64,000 bases of DNA, taken from assembly GCF_003086295.3 (NCBI RefSeq), contig NC_092044.1, forward strand, positions 8,954,843 to 9,018,842. Reading direction: 5' to 3'. The notes under the pieces were generated by a model. That model saw nothing but the letters and a program-made list of their open reading frames with translations. It did no database searches and was not told the origin of the DNA. A program made the position numbers and the translations under genes. Shown piece after piece: positions 1 through 11,570 of this stretch. This stretch comes from Arachis hypogaea (taxonomy: Eukaryota > Streptophyta > Magnoliopsida > Fabales > Fabaceae). Within the stretch, counting starts at the first letter, position 1; each line of letters begins with the position of its first letter.

Positions 1-59
1 AGAATATCCACCTGATGATAATCATCATTTATATATTTGCCATGAAAATTAATATTATT

Positions 60-64
<5 letters not shown>

Positions 65-105
<41 letters not shown>
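65..105. repeat. (AT)n microsatellite
   Basis: About 20 uninterrupted AT dinucleotides, immediately next to the degraded tRNA-like SINE remnant. Such tracts often mark the tail of a retroposed element. Confidence 0.95.
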
Positions 106-107
<2 letters not shown>

Positions 108-190
108 CTAAAATTAGGAATGAGATTCGAACGTACAATCTCTGAATGAATATGGAAAGATTATGCTATTTTAGTTATAACTTGTTGGCT
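108..190 (-). repeat. tRNA-derived SINE remnant
   Basis: Read on the minus strand, the stretch begins with an A-box-like segment (AGTTATAACTAAAATAGCAT) and about 35 bases later has a B-box-like ACGTTCGAATCTC. Spacing and order fit the polymerase III promoter of a tRNA-derived SINE. I recall a similar legume SINE head, from memory only. The (AT)n tract at 65-105 may be the remains of its tail. No target duplication was identified. Confidence 0.5.
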
Positions 191-447
191 TAAATTATAT
201 CATATTAAAATCAGTTTTTCCTATATCAATATATTTCATTGATATATATTTATTCATGACCAATTAAATATAAATAATTAATAAATAAACAAATTAAATG
301 AAATCACATAAACTATCTGTGAATTATTTACACGACAGCCCAAATTTTTCTTTTTCTTTATTTTAGTTTATTTTAAAATTTACATTAAACTTAGAATGTA
401 AAAAATATTGAATAATAGACATGCAATCTAATAACAATAATAATAAC

Positions 448-640
448 CTTCTTTGATCTTGAGCAGAGCTTCATAGAGTGTGGTCTGATTCTTCTTCTTA
501 AGACGCTTTCCGGCATAATGAAGGAAGCGCTCGACGGCGAAGGAGACGCCAACGATGACGGAGCAGACAACGGCAACCACCCATGTCGGAGTGAACTCTA
601 ATTCTATGTCTTGTTCCTCATCAACACCTCTAATACTCAT
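448..640 (-). CDS. MLO: MLO-family protein, first exon (gene continues left of the window)
   Basis: MLO proteins are plant-specific seven-transmembrane calmodulin-binding plasma-membrane proteins; some clades condition powdery-mildew susceptibility and others act in pollen-tube or root responses. The exon encodes 64 codons from the ATG at 640. A short acidic N-terminus is followed by FTPTWVVAVVC, the conserved start of the first membrane helix (about residues 18-36), then the basic KRLKKKNQ loop and LYEALLKIKE, which ends exon 1 in MLO genes. A GT donor follows directly (447-446) in phase 1, as expected for a next exon starting with the ELMLLGF-type segment. That exon is not found in bases 1-447, so the first intron crosses the window edge. 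The start is the only ATG placed correctly ahead of helix 1. The clade cannot be assigned from this exon. Confidence 0.85.
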
Positions 641-1936
641 TATTATTCTCTTCTTTTTCCCAACACCAATATACTACTATATGCATGCAACCTAGCTATG
701 ACAATTTGTGTGATTTTATTATTTGATCCCTGGAACATAGTGGTTTAATTTCCTCATTTTCATGTATGTTTTTTATCATGATTATTAGATTCGTTCCAGC
801 AGATTGTTGTTATTACCTACCAACTCTGTTGCAAATGAAGTAGTTGATGTTTTGATCATTTTGAATAATTTTCGATGCAACCAAGGGAATTTAAGGGATA
901 TTCAATGACACAAACAAGGACGGGTAGTTTCTATTTTGTGTATTATTTATTTTATTTTTTTATATTATTATTTTTGGGTGATTAATAAAAAGCTACACGT
1001 TCGTTATTACAATTATTTATTAATTTATTATCAAAGTATATATATGTATCAATGTGCATGCCCCATTTTTGTCCAAATTAAAGTGCATGCTTTTAAGAAG
1101 CAAAAATGATATTTTGAACTACATTTGAAATTACTATAGGAGTTATGTGTACCATGTTATATTTATGAGACGGAACATTATTTCAACTAATCATTAACAG
1201 GATGAGGTTTTGGTTTGTGTACACGAAATTAAAATAATAATTAAAGAAGTTAAATTCAAAAGTAATTAAAGAGTTTTGACTTAAGAATTATTTTCTAGAG
1301 TTATTTATTGTTATACAAATTATATGAATATAATTGAATTAATCCATCCTATGTAACATCCCAATAAATTTTAAAATATTAAAATTCTTAATTAGCAAAG
1401 TCCAACAAGTCAACTAATTGGATCATATGGAAAATAAATTAGATGGAATTGAGCCAATTAAATATATTCAAATCATCCAACTATCATAAAAGATGAAGAC
1501 CAATTAAGCTCTAAGACTCGTTTAGGTTTTTACCCTTAAGTCAAAACAAAGATTCTACTCTTTCATATCAAAATTAAGGTGCAGAAACTTAATCTAATTT
1601 AATCCAAAATTTTAACTATAATCTAATTCAATTCTACTCTCAATTTCCAATCTTGCAGCCGCTCCCGGTGGCAAAAGAATGCTCAGTAAAAGATTCATTC
1701 AGCGACACTATACACACCTCCTTCATTATGTCCAATCTGGCTTAACAAGTTGCAAAAGAATCATTTTCGGATCTCTTCATCCAGAACACTGAACACATGC
1801 GTTAGATACTTCGAAACTCCTTGGTCCTCTCTTAAGACAAGCTGCATTACCAAATATATCCAAGCCAGTAATTGGTAGAATCAGTGGAAAGATTGCACCC
1901 ATGAAAGGTGACCACAATATTGAATACCGCCATCGA
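641..1936. other. Intergenic region between MLO exon 1 and the syntaxin relic
   Basis: AT-rich. The stretch directly right of 640 is the upstream side of the MLO gene and should hold its promoter; no clear TATA box was picked. A TGTAACATCCC string at about 1353 resembles the start of a plant LTR, but no matching end was found. The part from about 1640 to 1936 lies just past the syntaxin stop and may be its old 3' UTR. Confidence 0.5.
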
Positions 1937-4900
1937 TCACAAGATAATTTCCTTAAGGATTAAGAGAACCAACATAACAAGGCACATGATGAGCAGCACC
2001 GTCGCACACATTACCATGCCCCCCTTTTTCTGGTTTCTCTCTGCCTGCAAGTACCATAAACCAAATAGTTATTGTATGGAAACTGAGATGAAAATTGTGG
2101 AAAGCACTAAAGAGAGAACATGAAACACACTCTAACTAAAACAGTAGGAAAGGAAGAGATGTAGGACCTTCTGAAGCTGTTTAAGGCCATCCTCAACTGT
2201 AGTCTATTCTATCAACAATTGTACCCTGTACGTACTGAATGTCAATTTCTCCAGGGTTTATGAGTAAGAAAGTTTTCAATTCCCAATGGAAGGATGGCAT
2301 CTGCTGACCTGGTCAATGACTAGGACTGATAAATCCTTCATAATTTGAGCAAGCTACCTATCAACACATGAATATATTAGCTCATGAAGAACTAATACAA
2401 CATCAGTAAACACCATTAATAGCAAGTTTTGCCTACCTGCTGAATTTCTTTTTCTCTTTCCACTGTGAATGCTTCAGTTTTTTTCAGCTTGGCCATCTGA
2501 TGTTCATTAAATATCTAAACACACAGAACTTGATTGTATCAACCAAAAAATTGTTAAAATTTATTAAAGCACAGCCAGTACTGGCTATATGGATAACAAT
2601 TGAGGATCCCCCCCCCCCCCTTTTTTCTCTTTCTTCTTCCACAAAAAAAAAAAAAAAAGAATTTCCACAAGAATTACCATATTATCCAGGTCATCATCTT
2701 CATATGTGGATTTACTTCCATTCATGTTGATCTCTAAATCAACCCCGTCTTGACCCTGCAACATCATACAATGACAATACCAAACTTCAAGACAGAATTT
2801 CCACAAGTTATTTACTACTATTTATGGCATTAGTAATTGAAATATTCTCCAGATATTTACTGCTCATTCCAATATAATATTCCTCCAAAACAAAGGACAA
2901 TCAAATTGTTGGCTGGCATACAGGAAGATAAGAAATCACTTGCCAATAGACAAAAAAAAAAAAGGATCAACATAGATCTGGTTCTTCGGTTGCCAGTTGT
3001 CACTAGTTTGAATTTGATCATTATTGATTTTCAGGATATAAGCCCTCATTCGTTCCTGTTGCTGGCCAACATAGAGGATGATTGAGAAACCACTTGCTAA
3101 TAGCAAAATAAGAAGGGATCAAGGTAGATTTTGGTTCTACAGCTGTCAATATTTGACTTTGATCCACATTATTTTATTTTATATTTTTTCCAGGACATAA
3201 GTATATTAATAGAATTGAAGTATCAAACTCTAGGAGTTAATCCTTCTTGAAAAATAGAGAATAAAGTGAAACATCTGAATCATTAATGAAATAATCAATG
3301 GTTTCAAATTATATGATAGTTATGCATGTGCTTATATCTTAATTGTTTAGATGTTCTACAGTGCAAGTGTGCAACCAGCACTTTAGAGGAGCCAAATCCT
3401 TCCTTTTGATGAATATTGAGTAAGAACTAAAACCTAACAAATGAAAAATAAATAAATATAGGTACCAGTACTTAATAGTAAGGATAAAAATTCAAATTAG
3501 TCACAGCAGCAGGGATTAAGGCACAAAAATGATAGGGACGAAACCTATTCAATGAAGAACAATTGAAATGGTAAGACATGAGAGTTGCAGTTTAAAATAG
3601 CAAAAAATATATATATATTGTTTATGAACAGAATACAATAAAATACAATTTTGTGGCTATATTAGCTTTCCATTTACTAAATTGATGCTAAATTGTTCAG
3701 GCATAAACTCTACTATATTATCTTGCACTTCTTTGTTACCGAAAAGAAAAATATTTAAATAAATAAATTCTCTGACCTCCTTTTGTTGCCTTAGGCGCCT
3801 CAAATATGTTGATTGTTTCTTGCGGAGTTCTACAGAGAGGTTCTGAAGGTCAGTAGCAAGAGAACGCTGCAATCCATGAACAGAGTATTAAAAAAAAAAA
3901 AAATCAATACACAACTACCAATAAGGTTATGGAATAACAGACAGAAGCACATGTAAAACGTGTTGACACATAAAGATTAAACAGTACAATGTCAAGGCAC
4001 CCATCTTAGACTCGATTTCATGGACAAATGACCAGCTAGCTTTTGGGCTAATAAAGATAGAAAATGGATAAGTATGAATAATGAACACCTGTCTCTTCCT
4101 CCTCATACCAGTACAGAAAATCAAGAAATGTTCGAAAATATTTCACCATCATTAGAAAAAGGGTAAAATAAACATGGATGCTAAAGAATTGGAAACTATT
4201 TTCTGTTTAACAGGAAAATCTTCTAATCTGTAAAGAGAAATAAAATGATGATTAGTGTGTGCTTTCCCCAACAGTATAACTCAAAGGCAAACCCAGAATC
4301 ATTTTATGAAGCAGAGAAAATCAATGTGTGAAATTTGGTGACATGCACAAAATATTAAGGAGAAGGGGAGAATTAGTAGTTAGTTATCATATGCCTTGTC
4401 CAGAAACGCTCATTGGCAAGTGCTCTTAATAAGACCTCCTGATTCTAAAACGTAGTATGCAAACTCTTAACTTGATTGTAAGAACAATGCCAGCTAAACT
4501 GAAATGACTATCTGCTAGCTGATAGTTAACATATAAGATTTATTTGTTTAATAAATGTCTACCTAAACTCAATTTAGAACCAAAATACCATACCAGTCAA
4601 TCATGCCAGAGAAGAAATCGTTTAATGCTTCATTTATTGAGAAGCCCAGAGATTTTGAGTTGAATAATACACATTTATTCTTATATACCAATAAAGAACG
4701 TCCATCTTTCGAAATGGATATTATATGATAATTATTGAATGGTGGTACCTGCACATTCTTTCTCACATTGGAATCCTCAGATGGCCCACCAGCAGGAAGT
4801 CTCTGCAGTCTCTTCTCTGATCTCTTTATCAAGTCAGTTATCTCATATGTTTAGGGACTCGATAGCACGTTGTTCTTCCTTACCGTCACCAAATGATGGC

Positions 4901-5708
4901 ATTAAGGCCTTTGCATGCGCCTTGGCCAACTCTGCCATTTTTGTTCTGGCGCGCTGCACATTTGCTGATATTTCTTCAGACACATCCACCCATGCTGGCG
5001 GTAACCCAACTGTAACCAGATTTAGATCCTTACTGCATTTCACAAGAACAATGAACAACCCACCATTTCAAAGTCTTTTTAATAGCTTCAAGCAATACAT
5101 GCATTTGAAAAACAAAAGGCAGAGAGTTGAACTATGCATAATGTCGTAAACAAGTGACAAATCTATAAGAAAAACACCCCCTATTTCCACCATGATTCGA
5201 ATTCCCTACCAAAAACAACTTCAACAAAGCCTTTATCCACTAAGTGAGGTTAACTAGATAGATCCATTGATGCCATTACATCCAATAATAAGCCAGGTAC
5301 AATATATAGATATAGACAAGCATTTAAACTCTAAACGAAGAAGAAAATGAGTATATTAACTAATATTCAAGAAAGTGTACTACAGACAATTCGTCTGTTA
5401 AAAATATAGACACACTCATATTCACTGAAATTTGAGTTTTCATCAATTTAGAGCTATTCTTAAAACTCCGGTGTAGAGTGTAAACAGATACACACCTTTT
5501 TATCATAATCCCGAGGTCGAAAATAAAAAGAAAAAGAAAAAATACAATAATTCAAATGTTTCCGCTTTCGTTCAATCCAAATCCAAAAAGCACCAACATA
5601 GAAAGATCTGCGCGAAATCACCTTGAGCTACCGGGATCGTCGGTGCTTAGAGGTATGTAAGAGCGATTAGGGTTGAGGAGCGAGGTGCTGACCAATTCAA
5701 TGGTCTTA
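1937..5708 (-). pseudogene. SYP4: SYP4-type syntaxin (Qa-SNARE of the trans-Golgi network), 5'-truncated and frameshifted
   Basis: SYP41/42/43 are tail-anchored Qa-SNAREs that drive vesicle fusion at the plant trans-Golgi network. Eight exons with GT-AG borders are readable: 5708-5622 (partial), 5032-4749, 3866-3777, 2755-2678, 2514-2437, 2353-2309, 2225-2168, 2044-1937. They give in order ELVSTSLLNPNRSY, LPPAWVDVSEEISANVQRAR, SEDSNVRKNVQ, RSLATDLQNLSVELRKKQST, the acidic DGVDLEINMNGSK linker, the SNARE helix (AKLKKTEAFTVEREKEIQ, LAQIMKDLSVLVIDQ, GTIVDRIDY) and the C-terminal anchor ending LILKEIIL. Damage: exon 1 lacks its 5' end and start codon; one extra A in the run at 4850-4852 shifts frame in exon 2; exon 6 has lost its first 7 codons; exon 7 has lost 23 nt, which shifts frame ahead of the anchor. 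It is therefore a pseudogene, probably young since the splice sites survive. Confidence 0.88.
2605..2659. repeat. Homopolymer cluster in a syntaxin intron
   Basis: A run of about a dozen C, then a pyrimidine stretch and a run of about 16 A, inside the intron between the exons at 2755-2678 and 2514-2437. It is a likely site of length error in sequence data and creates spurious open frames on both strands. Confidence 0.85.
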
Positions 5709-5906
5709 ATTTTTAAAAACAACTAATTTAAGACTTATTTTTAACACTTTTCATAAAAGACAATTGTGACAAACTTTCAAAAGCATATAATCATAAACCC
5801 TTCCTGCATAGAATATGAACTAATTCCGTCAAATTATTATTTGTCAAAGTCGTATATTACAAATAAAAGGGATAAAAGAATGCAATAAAATTTCAAAAGT
5901 TTAGAT
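5709..5906. other. Junction between truncated syntaxin and truncated LTR
   Basis: Two hundred bases of AT-rich sequence with no match to the syntaxin first exon on one side or to the Athila LTR on the other. Both neighbours are cut short at this segment, so a deletion or rearrangement breakpoint probably lies here. Confidence 0.5.
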
Positions 5907-6522
5907 TTAATTAATATTTTGATTTAAATTTTAAGAATTTATTTTCGTTTTTCATCTTAAGAATTTGTGTAGATCGAAAGAATAATTTTTATTTTATTTG
6001 AGTTCTTATAAATTTTGAAAAAATAACTTAATTGAACAACAACTTGAAAATAATATTTCTTAAATACTTAATGGGATACGTGATATATAATTCTCTTATA
6101 TTTAAATAATTAGAGTTTATGTGACATATAAACTAGAATTAGAGTTAAACATCTAATTAAAATTAAGTGACCAAGGAATCGGCGATTAACTAGGTTAGAG
6201 GAGACTAAATTACTAAGGAATTAGGGTTTAATCATATATAGTTTGCCATGAACTGAATCTTGCATGATTAAAATAGTTGATAAGAAAAGTTAATCCGGAA
6301 GATAAACAACACCGAAACTTTAACTATTTTCTCATATATATTTCACAACCCGTTTACTGCTTACTTTCTAATTCTCTGAATTTACTGTTTAATACTAGTG
6401 AACTCTTAAATATCATTTTTTGTTTGTTTGACTAAGTAAATCATTCAATCATTTCCTGAGTTATTACTTGATACGACCCGATGCACTTGCCGGTAAATTT
6501 GTGGACATTAAATTCCGTACCA
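5907..6522 (+). repeat. 5' LTR of the Athila element, 5'-truncated
   Basis: Aligns with the last ~670 bases of the 3' LTR (15125-15790) and ends at the same TTCCGTACCA. The first ~770 bases present in the 3' LTR, including the TGTAATGC start, are absent. With the outer end gone, no target duplication can be read. Confidence 0.85.
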
Positions 6523-6528
6523 AGCTTT

Positions 6529-6546
6529 TGGCGCCGTTACCGGGGA
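6529..6546 (+). promoter_or_regulatory. Primer binding site, tRNA-Asp type
   Basis: TGGCGCCGTTACCGGGGA lies six bases after the LTR end. Plant tRNA-Asp(GUC) ends in the complement of TGGCGCCGTTGCCGGGGA, so 17 of 18 positions match. This tRNA is the usual primer of Athila elements. Confidence 0.85.
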
Positions 6547-6884
6547 TTGTTTGTGATTGACAACTACCAGTTGTTTGATTGCTTAGATTAGGTGATTTTA
6601 GCTTTAATTTTATTTAAATTTTAGCTTTTCGAATTTTTTTTCAATTATTTTTTCTTAATTTCTGAAATTAAGTTTAGTGTCGCCTAGTTATTTTTATTTT
6701 AATTTTTCTGATTATTTTTCTTATAAATTTCGAAATTTTTTTGCTCCAAGTTTTGATTATAATTTTCAAATTTTATTGCCTTCTTTATTTAGTTGCTTTC
6801 TATAATTTCTCTTACTCATGTTACCTCATTGGAAATTCTCCTCACTCTAACGTGTAGAGATTCTCACTTTTTCTTGTTTTCTGT

Positions 6885-8624
6885 TTGTTTATGAGCAGGA
6901 AGAGGAACAAAAAATCTCTTGTAGATTTTGATCCTGAACCTGAGAGAATCTTGAGATGGCATTTGCAACAAGCTAAACTCTACAAATCTGGTGAAAATAT
7001 TAGTGATACTCTTTTAAAAGAAGCTGAAGAGTTCACCATGGATGCCAATAATGCTGTCAATGCTAATGTGGTTAATCAGAATGAGAATGAACAACCTAGA
7101 AGGATGCTTGGCTCATACACTGCTCTCACTCCTGATTTCTATGGGAACAGTATTGTGGTGCCTCCTATAGATGCAAACAACTTTGAGTTGAAGCCTCAAT
7201 TAATCACCCTATTATAGTAAAATTGTCAGTATTATGGACTCCCACAGAAAGATCCAAATTAATTTATTTCTAATTTTCTGTAGATCTATGACACTGTGAA
7301 GTCAAATTAAGTGAGTTTTGAGGTTTACAAGCTTATACTCTTTCCATTTGATGTGAGGAATAGAGTAAAGCAGTGACTTGATTCTCAGTCTAAGGAGAGC
7401 TTGGACACTTGGGACAAGGTGATCAATGAATTTCTGACCAAATTTTTTCCACCACAAAAGCTGACTAAGCTAAGGGTGAATATTCAAACCTTCAGATAGA
7501 GAGATGATGACTCCTCTATGAAGCCTAGGAGAGGTACAAGCTGATGATTAAGAGATGCCCTCCTAACATGTTTTTTGAATGGACCAAGTTGGAGATCTTT
7601 TATGATGGCCTTTTTGAAATGGCCAAAATGTGCTTGGACAACTTTGCAGGTGATTCATTGCACATAAAGAAGACGCCTAAAGAGGCTACTGAACTTATAT
7701 AGATGGTTGATAACAACCAATATCTTTACTCTTCTGAGAGGAATCCTGTGAACTCTGGGGCTCCTCAGAAGAAAGGAGTCTTGGAAGTGGATACCTTTGA
7801 TGCTATTCTTGTTCAGAACAAAGTCATGTCTCAACAGATCAATATGCTTACTCAGCACTTGAGTGTGATGCAGGTTTCAGCTGTTAGTGCTCAAAATGCT
7901 TCCTCAAGAGGCTCCATATGACATGAATGGTGGCTTCATTCAAGGTGAGAATTATGAATATGCTCAATTTTCTCCTGAACATGTCAATTTTATGGGGAAT
8001 GCTCCTAGAAATCCTAACAATGATCCATATGCCAAGACCTTTAATCAAGGATGAAAAAATCACCTAAACTTTAGGTGGAGAGAGCAACCTCAGAGGCTAC
8101 AAAATTGCAATAATTCTTAGGGCAATTTTCATCAGAATAATTTCAATAACCACCAGTTTCAGTCATCTCAACCACAACAACCTCAGCAAGAAACTTCTCA
8201 ACCTCAGAAGACCACTGATTTGGAATCATTAGTTGTAAGTTTTATGCAGGAGACTAGAGCTTCACTCAGAAACTTAGAAATGCAAGTAGGTCAATTGAGC
8301 AAACAACTACCTGAGAGACCTCCTAATACTCTTCCTGGTGATACTGTGGTGAATCCTAGAGAAGAATGCAAGGCTATTCAATTGAGAAGTGGTAAAGTGA
8401 CTGGTTCTGAGACCAAGGTCAATGAGGAGCTGGTTGAAAAAGAAGCTCCGGAAGAGAAGAAAGAGAAGGTGGAACACGCCCCTCCCAGGCGTGCAGACAA
8501 CTCTTTTTCAGTCTCTCTTGACACACATTCGACATTGCCTAAGGCTCCCAAATACAAGCCCAAAATGCCAACCCTCAGAGGCTCCAGAAGGCTTCCAAAG
8601 ACAAGTAATTTTTCAGATTTTTAA
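6885..8624 (+). pseudogene. Athila gag relic
   Basis: Gag packages element RNA into particles. The first open stretch (to 7217) contains the Athila-type RRMLGSYTALTPDF segment. Homology continues in shifting frames through SLDTWDKVINEFLTKFFPP (about 7390-7450) and RCPPNMFFEWTKLEIFYDGL (about 7555-7610), both typical of the retrotransposon gag domain. It goes on to a Q/N-rich part and to RNLEMQVGQLSKQLPERPPN (about 8258-8315), which precedes protease in this lineage. In-frame stops include 7497-7499 (TAG), 7700-7702 (TAG), 8053-8055 (TGA) and 8118-8120 (TAG), plus frameshifts between 7210 and 7390. No function is expected. Confidence 0.85.
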
Positions 8625-9490
8625 AGGTCTTTAAGAAGCTTCAAATCAACATTCCTTTTGCTAATGCCCTTGAGCAAATGCCTTTCTATGCCAAATTTAT
8701 GAAATAATTATTGAGTAACAAGAGGAATTGGAAGAAAAGTGAGATAATGGTGTTGACAAAGGAATGCAGTGCCATCATTCAACATAACCTTCCTGAGAAG
8801 ATGTAGGATCCAGGAAGCTTTGTAATTCCTTGCACCATTGGAGATGTCACTATTCAGAGAGTTTTGTGTGATCTTGGAGTTAGCATCAACCTCATGCCAC
8901 TTTTATTGATGAGAAAGTTCCAAATTGATGAGGTAAAACCTACTCGTATTTCTCTTCAACTTGCTGACCTTTCTTTTAAGATACCTGTGGGGGTTGTAGA
9001 GGATTTACTTGTGAAAGTGGGTCCATTTATTTTTCCTGCTGATTTTGTCATATTGAATATGGAAGAGGATAAAAAGTCCTCTATTATTCTTGGAAGACCT
9101 TTTTTAGCTACAGGTAGAGCTCTGATTGACGTGCAAAAGGATGAACTAACCATGAGGGTCAATGAAGAACAAGTAGTCCTTAATGTGTTCGAAGCTATTA
9201 AACACCCTAATGATTCTGAGGGGTGTATGAGAGTTGATGTTGTTGAACCACTTGGTCAAGAGGTGTTTGAAGCTAAGGCACTTGATGATTTTTTGGATTC
9301 TCTCTTTGAGAATAATTTGCTTGAGATTGATGATTCACCACCTCAGAAAGACATATCATACATGCCTAAAGCTGAGGAAGGAGTTCCTAAGCTTGAGTTG
9401 AAACCCTTGCCTCCTTCTTTGAAATATGCATTCCTAGGTAAGAATGATTCATATCCAGTGATTATTAGCTCTTCCTTGGTTGCTAATGTT
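8624..9490 (+). pseudogene. Athila aspartic protease region
   Basis: The retropepsin that would mature Gag-Pol. The active-site segment VLCDLGVSINLMP is at about 8858-8900; CDLG replaces the DTG/DSG of other retropepsins, as is usual in Athila. It is followed by IILGRPFLATGRALIDV (about 9083-9135), the conserved second half. The frame before it carries a TAG at 8804-8806 (KM-stop-DPGSF), and the gag-protease junction is frameshifted near 8625. The open stretch 8864-9703 runs through protease and the linker SYPVIISSSL into the RNase H domain, because the reverse transcriptase between them is deleted. Confidence 0.85.
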
Positions 9491-9960
9491 CCTTTCAACT
9501 TTGATATTGACTTTTTGCATGCCTACGAAATTCTGAAACCAAACATTACCTCTGCTCCCATCATAGCTCCTCCTGTCTGGGATTTACCATTTAAATTAAT
9601 GTATGATTCTAGTAATTATGCTATAGGGGCTGTTTTAGGACAGAGACAAAGCAAGCTTATGCACGTCATTTATTATGCTAGTCGCATATTAAATGATGCT
9701 TAAAAGAATTACATAACAACAGAAAAAGAATTACTAGCTGTTGTGTATGCTGTTGATAAGTTTAGGTCCTATTTGATTGGTTCTAAGATTATTGTCTATA
9801 CTGATCATGCTGCTTTGAAGTACCTTCTAACCAAGTAGGATTCTAAACCAAGATTAATCAGATGGGTGCTGCTCCTTCAGAAGTTTGACATTGAGATTAA
9901 GGACAGAAAGGGGTCAGAAAATCAAGTGGCTAACCACCTTTCCCGGATTGATCCTGGAGA
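9490..9960 (+). pseudogene. Athila RNase H, reverse transcriptase core deleted
   Basis: In this lineage the linker ending PVIISSSL leads into about 1 kb of reverse transcriptase (palm and fingers, YVDD motif). Here it jumps within about 30 bases to FNFDIDFLHAYEILK, which lies after the RT thumb. No YVDD-like motif is present. RNase H follows: [81 protein letters not shown]. Stops occur at 9701-9703 (TAA) and 9836-9838 (TAG). In the last motif the catalytic Asp of VADHLSR is Asn. The deletion alone makes the polymerase inactive. Confidence 0.85.
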
Positions 9961-9984
9961 AAAAATGTTACCCCCTACTGCTGT

Positions 9985-11311
9985 GACTGAGACTTTTCTG
10001 GATGAGCAATTCTTTTTTATTCAGAAGGCTTCGTGGTTTGCAGATATTGCAAACTACAAAGCCATGAGGTTTATTCCTAAGGAGTACAGTAGACAACAAA
10101 TTAAAAAGCTCTTAAGTGATGCAAAATACTACTTGTGGGAGGAACCTTATCTTTTTAAGAGATGCTCAGATGGTATAATCTGGAAGTGTGTCTCAGATGA
10201 GAAAACACAGCAGATTCTTTGGCATTGTCATGGTTATGAGTATGGAGGCCACTTTGGTGGTGAAAGGACAGCTTCTAAAGTCCTTCAGTGCGGTTTTTTC
10301 TAGCCGACTCTCTTCAGAGACTCAAGAGAATTTGTGAAGAACTATGATAAATGTTAGAGAGCTAAGAATCTCCCTGCCAATTATAAGATGCTACAGCATG
10401 GGATTCTTGAGATTGAGTTGTTTGATGTGTGGGGTATTGACTTCATAGGACGTTTTCCATCCTCATACTCCAACATTTATATCTTAGTGGTGGTTGACTA
10501 TGTGTCCAAGTGGGTGGAAGCTATAGTTTTGCCCACCAATGATGCCAAAGTGGCGATGAGTTTCTTGCAGAAATATATTTTCAGCCAGTTTGGTGTCCTA
10601 AGGACACTTATTAGTGATGGAGGAAGCCACTTCTGCAACAAACAGCTGGACTCACTTCTGCAGAGATATGGAGTCCATCATAAGGTGGCTACCCCCTATC
10701 ACCCTCAAACGAGTGGACGGGTCGATGTCTCTAATAGAGAACTCAAGAGGATTCTAGAGAAGACCGTCAGTACTTCAAGAAAGGATTGGTCTAGGAAGCT
10801 TGATGATTCTCTCTGGGCATACCAGACAGCATTCAAGACTCCTATTGGCACGTCTTCTTATCAGTTGGTCTATGATAAAGCCTGTCACTTGCCAGTTAAG
10901 CTGGAGCATAGAGCATACTGGGTAACAAAGTTCCTAAACTTTGATGCTAAGGCCGTAGGGACAAAGCGGATGCTCCAACTTAATGAGCTTGATGAGTTCA
11001 GATATTCTGCCTATGAGAATGCCAAGCTATATAAAGAAAGGACGAAGCTATGGCATGACAAAAAGATTGCCTTAAGAGTTTTTGAGCCAGGTCAGAAGGT
11101 GCTATTGTTCAATTCCAAGCTCAAACTCTTTTCCGGGAAGCTGAAGTCCCGGTGGTCAGGACCGTTTGTGGTAACCAGCGCATGACCATATGGTCATGTG
11201 AAAATTCAAGAAGAGAATTCTGATAGAAGGTTCACAGTAAATAGCCAGAGGTTGAAGCACTATTTTGGAGGCGAGATTGATCGCCAAAGGTCCACTCATC
11301 TGCTGAACTAG
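9985..11311 (+). pseudogene. Athila integrase relic
   Basis: Integrase would insert the cDNA into the genome. The zinc-binding region has [16 protein letters not shown] and KNYDKC; the first Cys of the C-x2-C pair is Tyr. A TAG at 10301-10303 replaces the Trp codon of the GFYWPTLF-type motif. The catalytic core (10388-11185) shows [11 protein letters not shown] (first Asp) and LISDGGSHF (second Asp). Exactly 35 residues after the second Asp, [12 protein letters not shown] has Asp where the family has Glu. The C-terminal part ([14 protein letters not shown], then RFTVNSQRLKHYFGG) crosses one stop near 11183 and ends at the TAG 11309-11311. Confidence 0.85.
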
Positions 11312-11349
11312 AAGAACTGACCGTCAAGCTAGTGACAGTAAAGAAGCAC

Positions 11350-11371
11350 TTGTTGGGAGACAACCCAACTA
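11350..11371 (+). other. Conserved hairpin after integrase
   Basis: TTGTTGGGAGACAACCCAAC forms a short perfect stem (TTGGG / CCCAA) just past the pol stop. I recall a near-identical element at this place in many plant Athila and Ogre-like elements; its role is unknown. Confidence 0.55.
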
Positions 11372-11570
11372 TTATATCCTTTAATTTTGTGCTTAGTTAT
11401 TTTGATTTTTTTCTTTTCTTTTTCATTTTATTTTTCCTTTCCTTTTAATGATAATTCTGTAGTTTTTCCATTGTTTTCGATGTGTTTTATTCATGCAGAG
11501 TAATTATAACAGGAACAGGTGCAATCAGAAGGAATTTTGAACACTCAGGAGGAGCTGGATTCGGACTGGG

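Noticed and set aside
2585..2806. Stand-alone small ORF
   Set aside because: It is exon 4 of the syntaxin read through into its introns.
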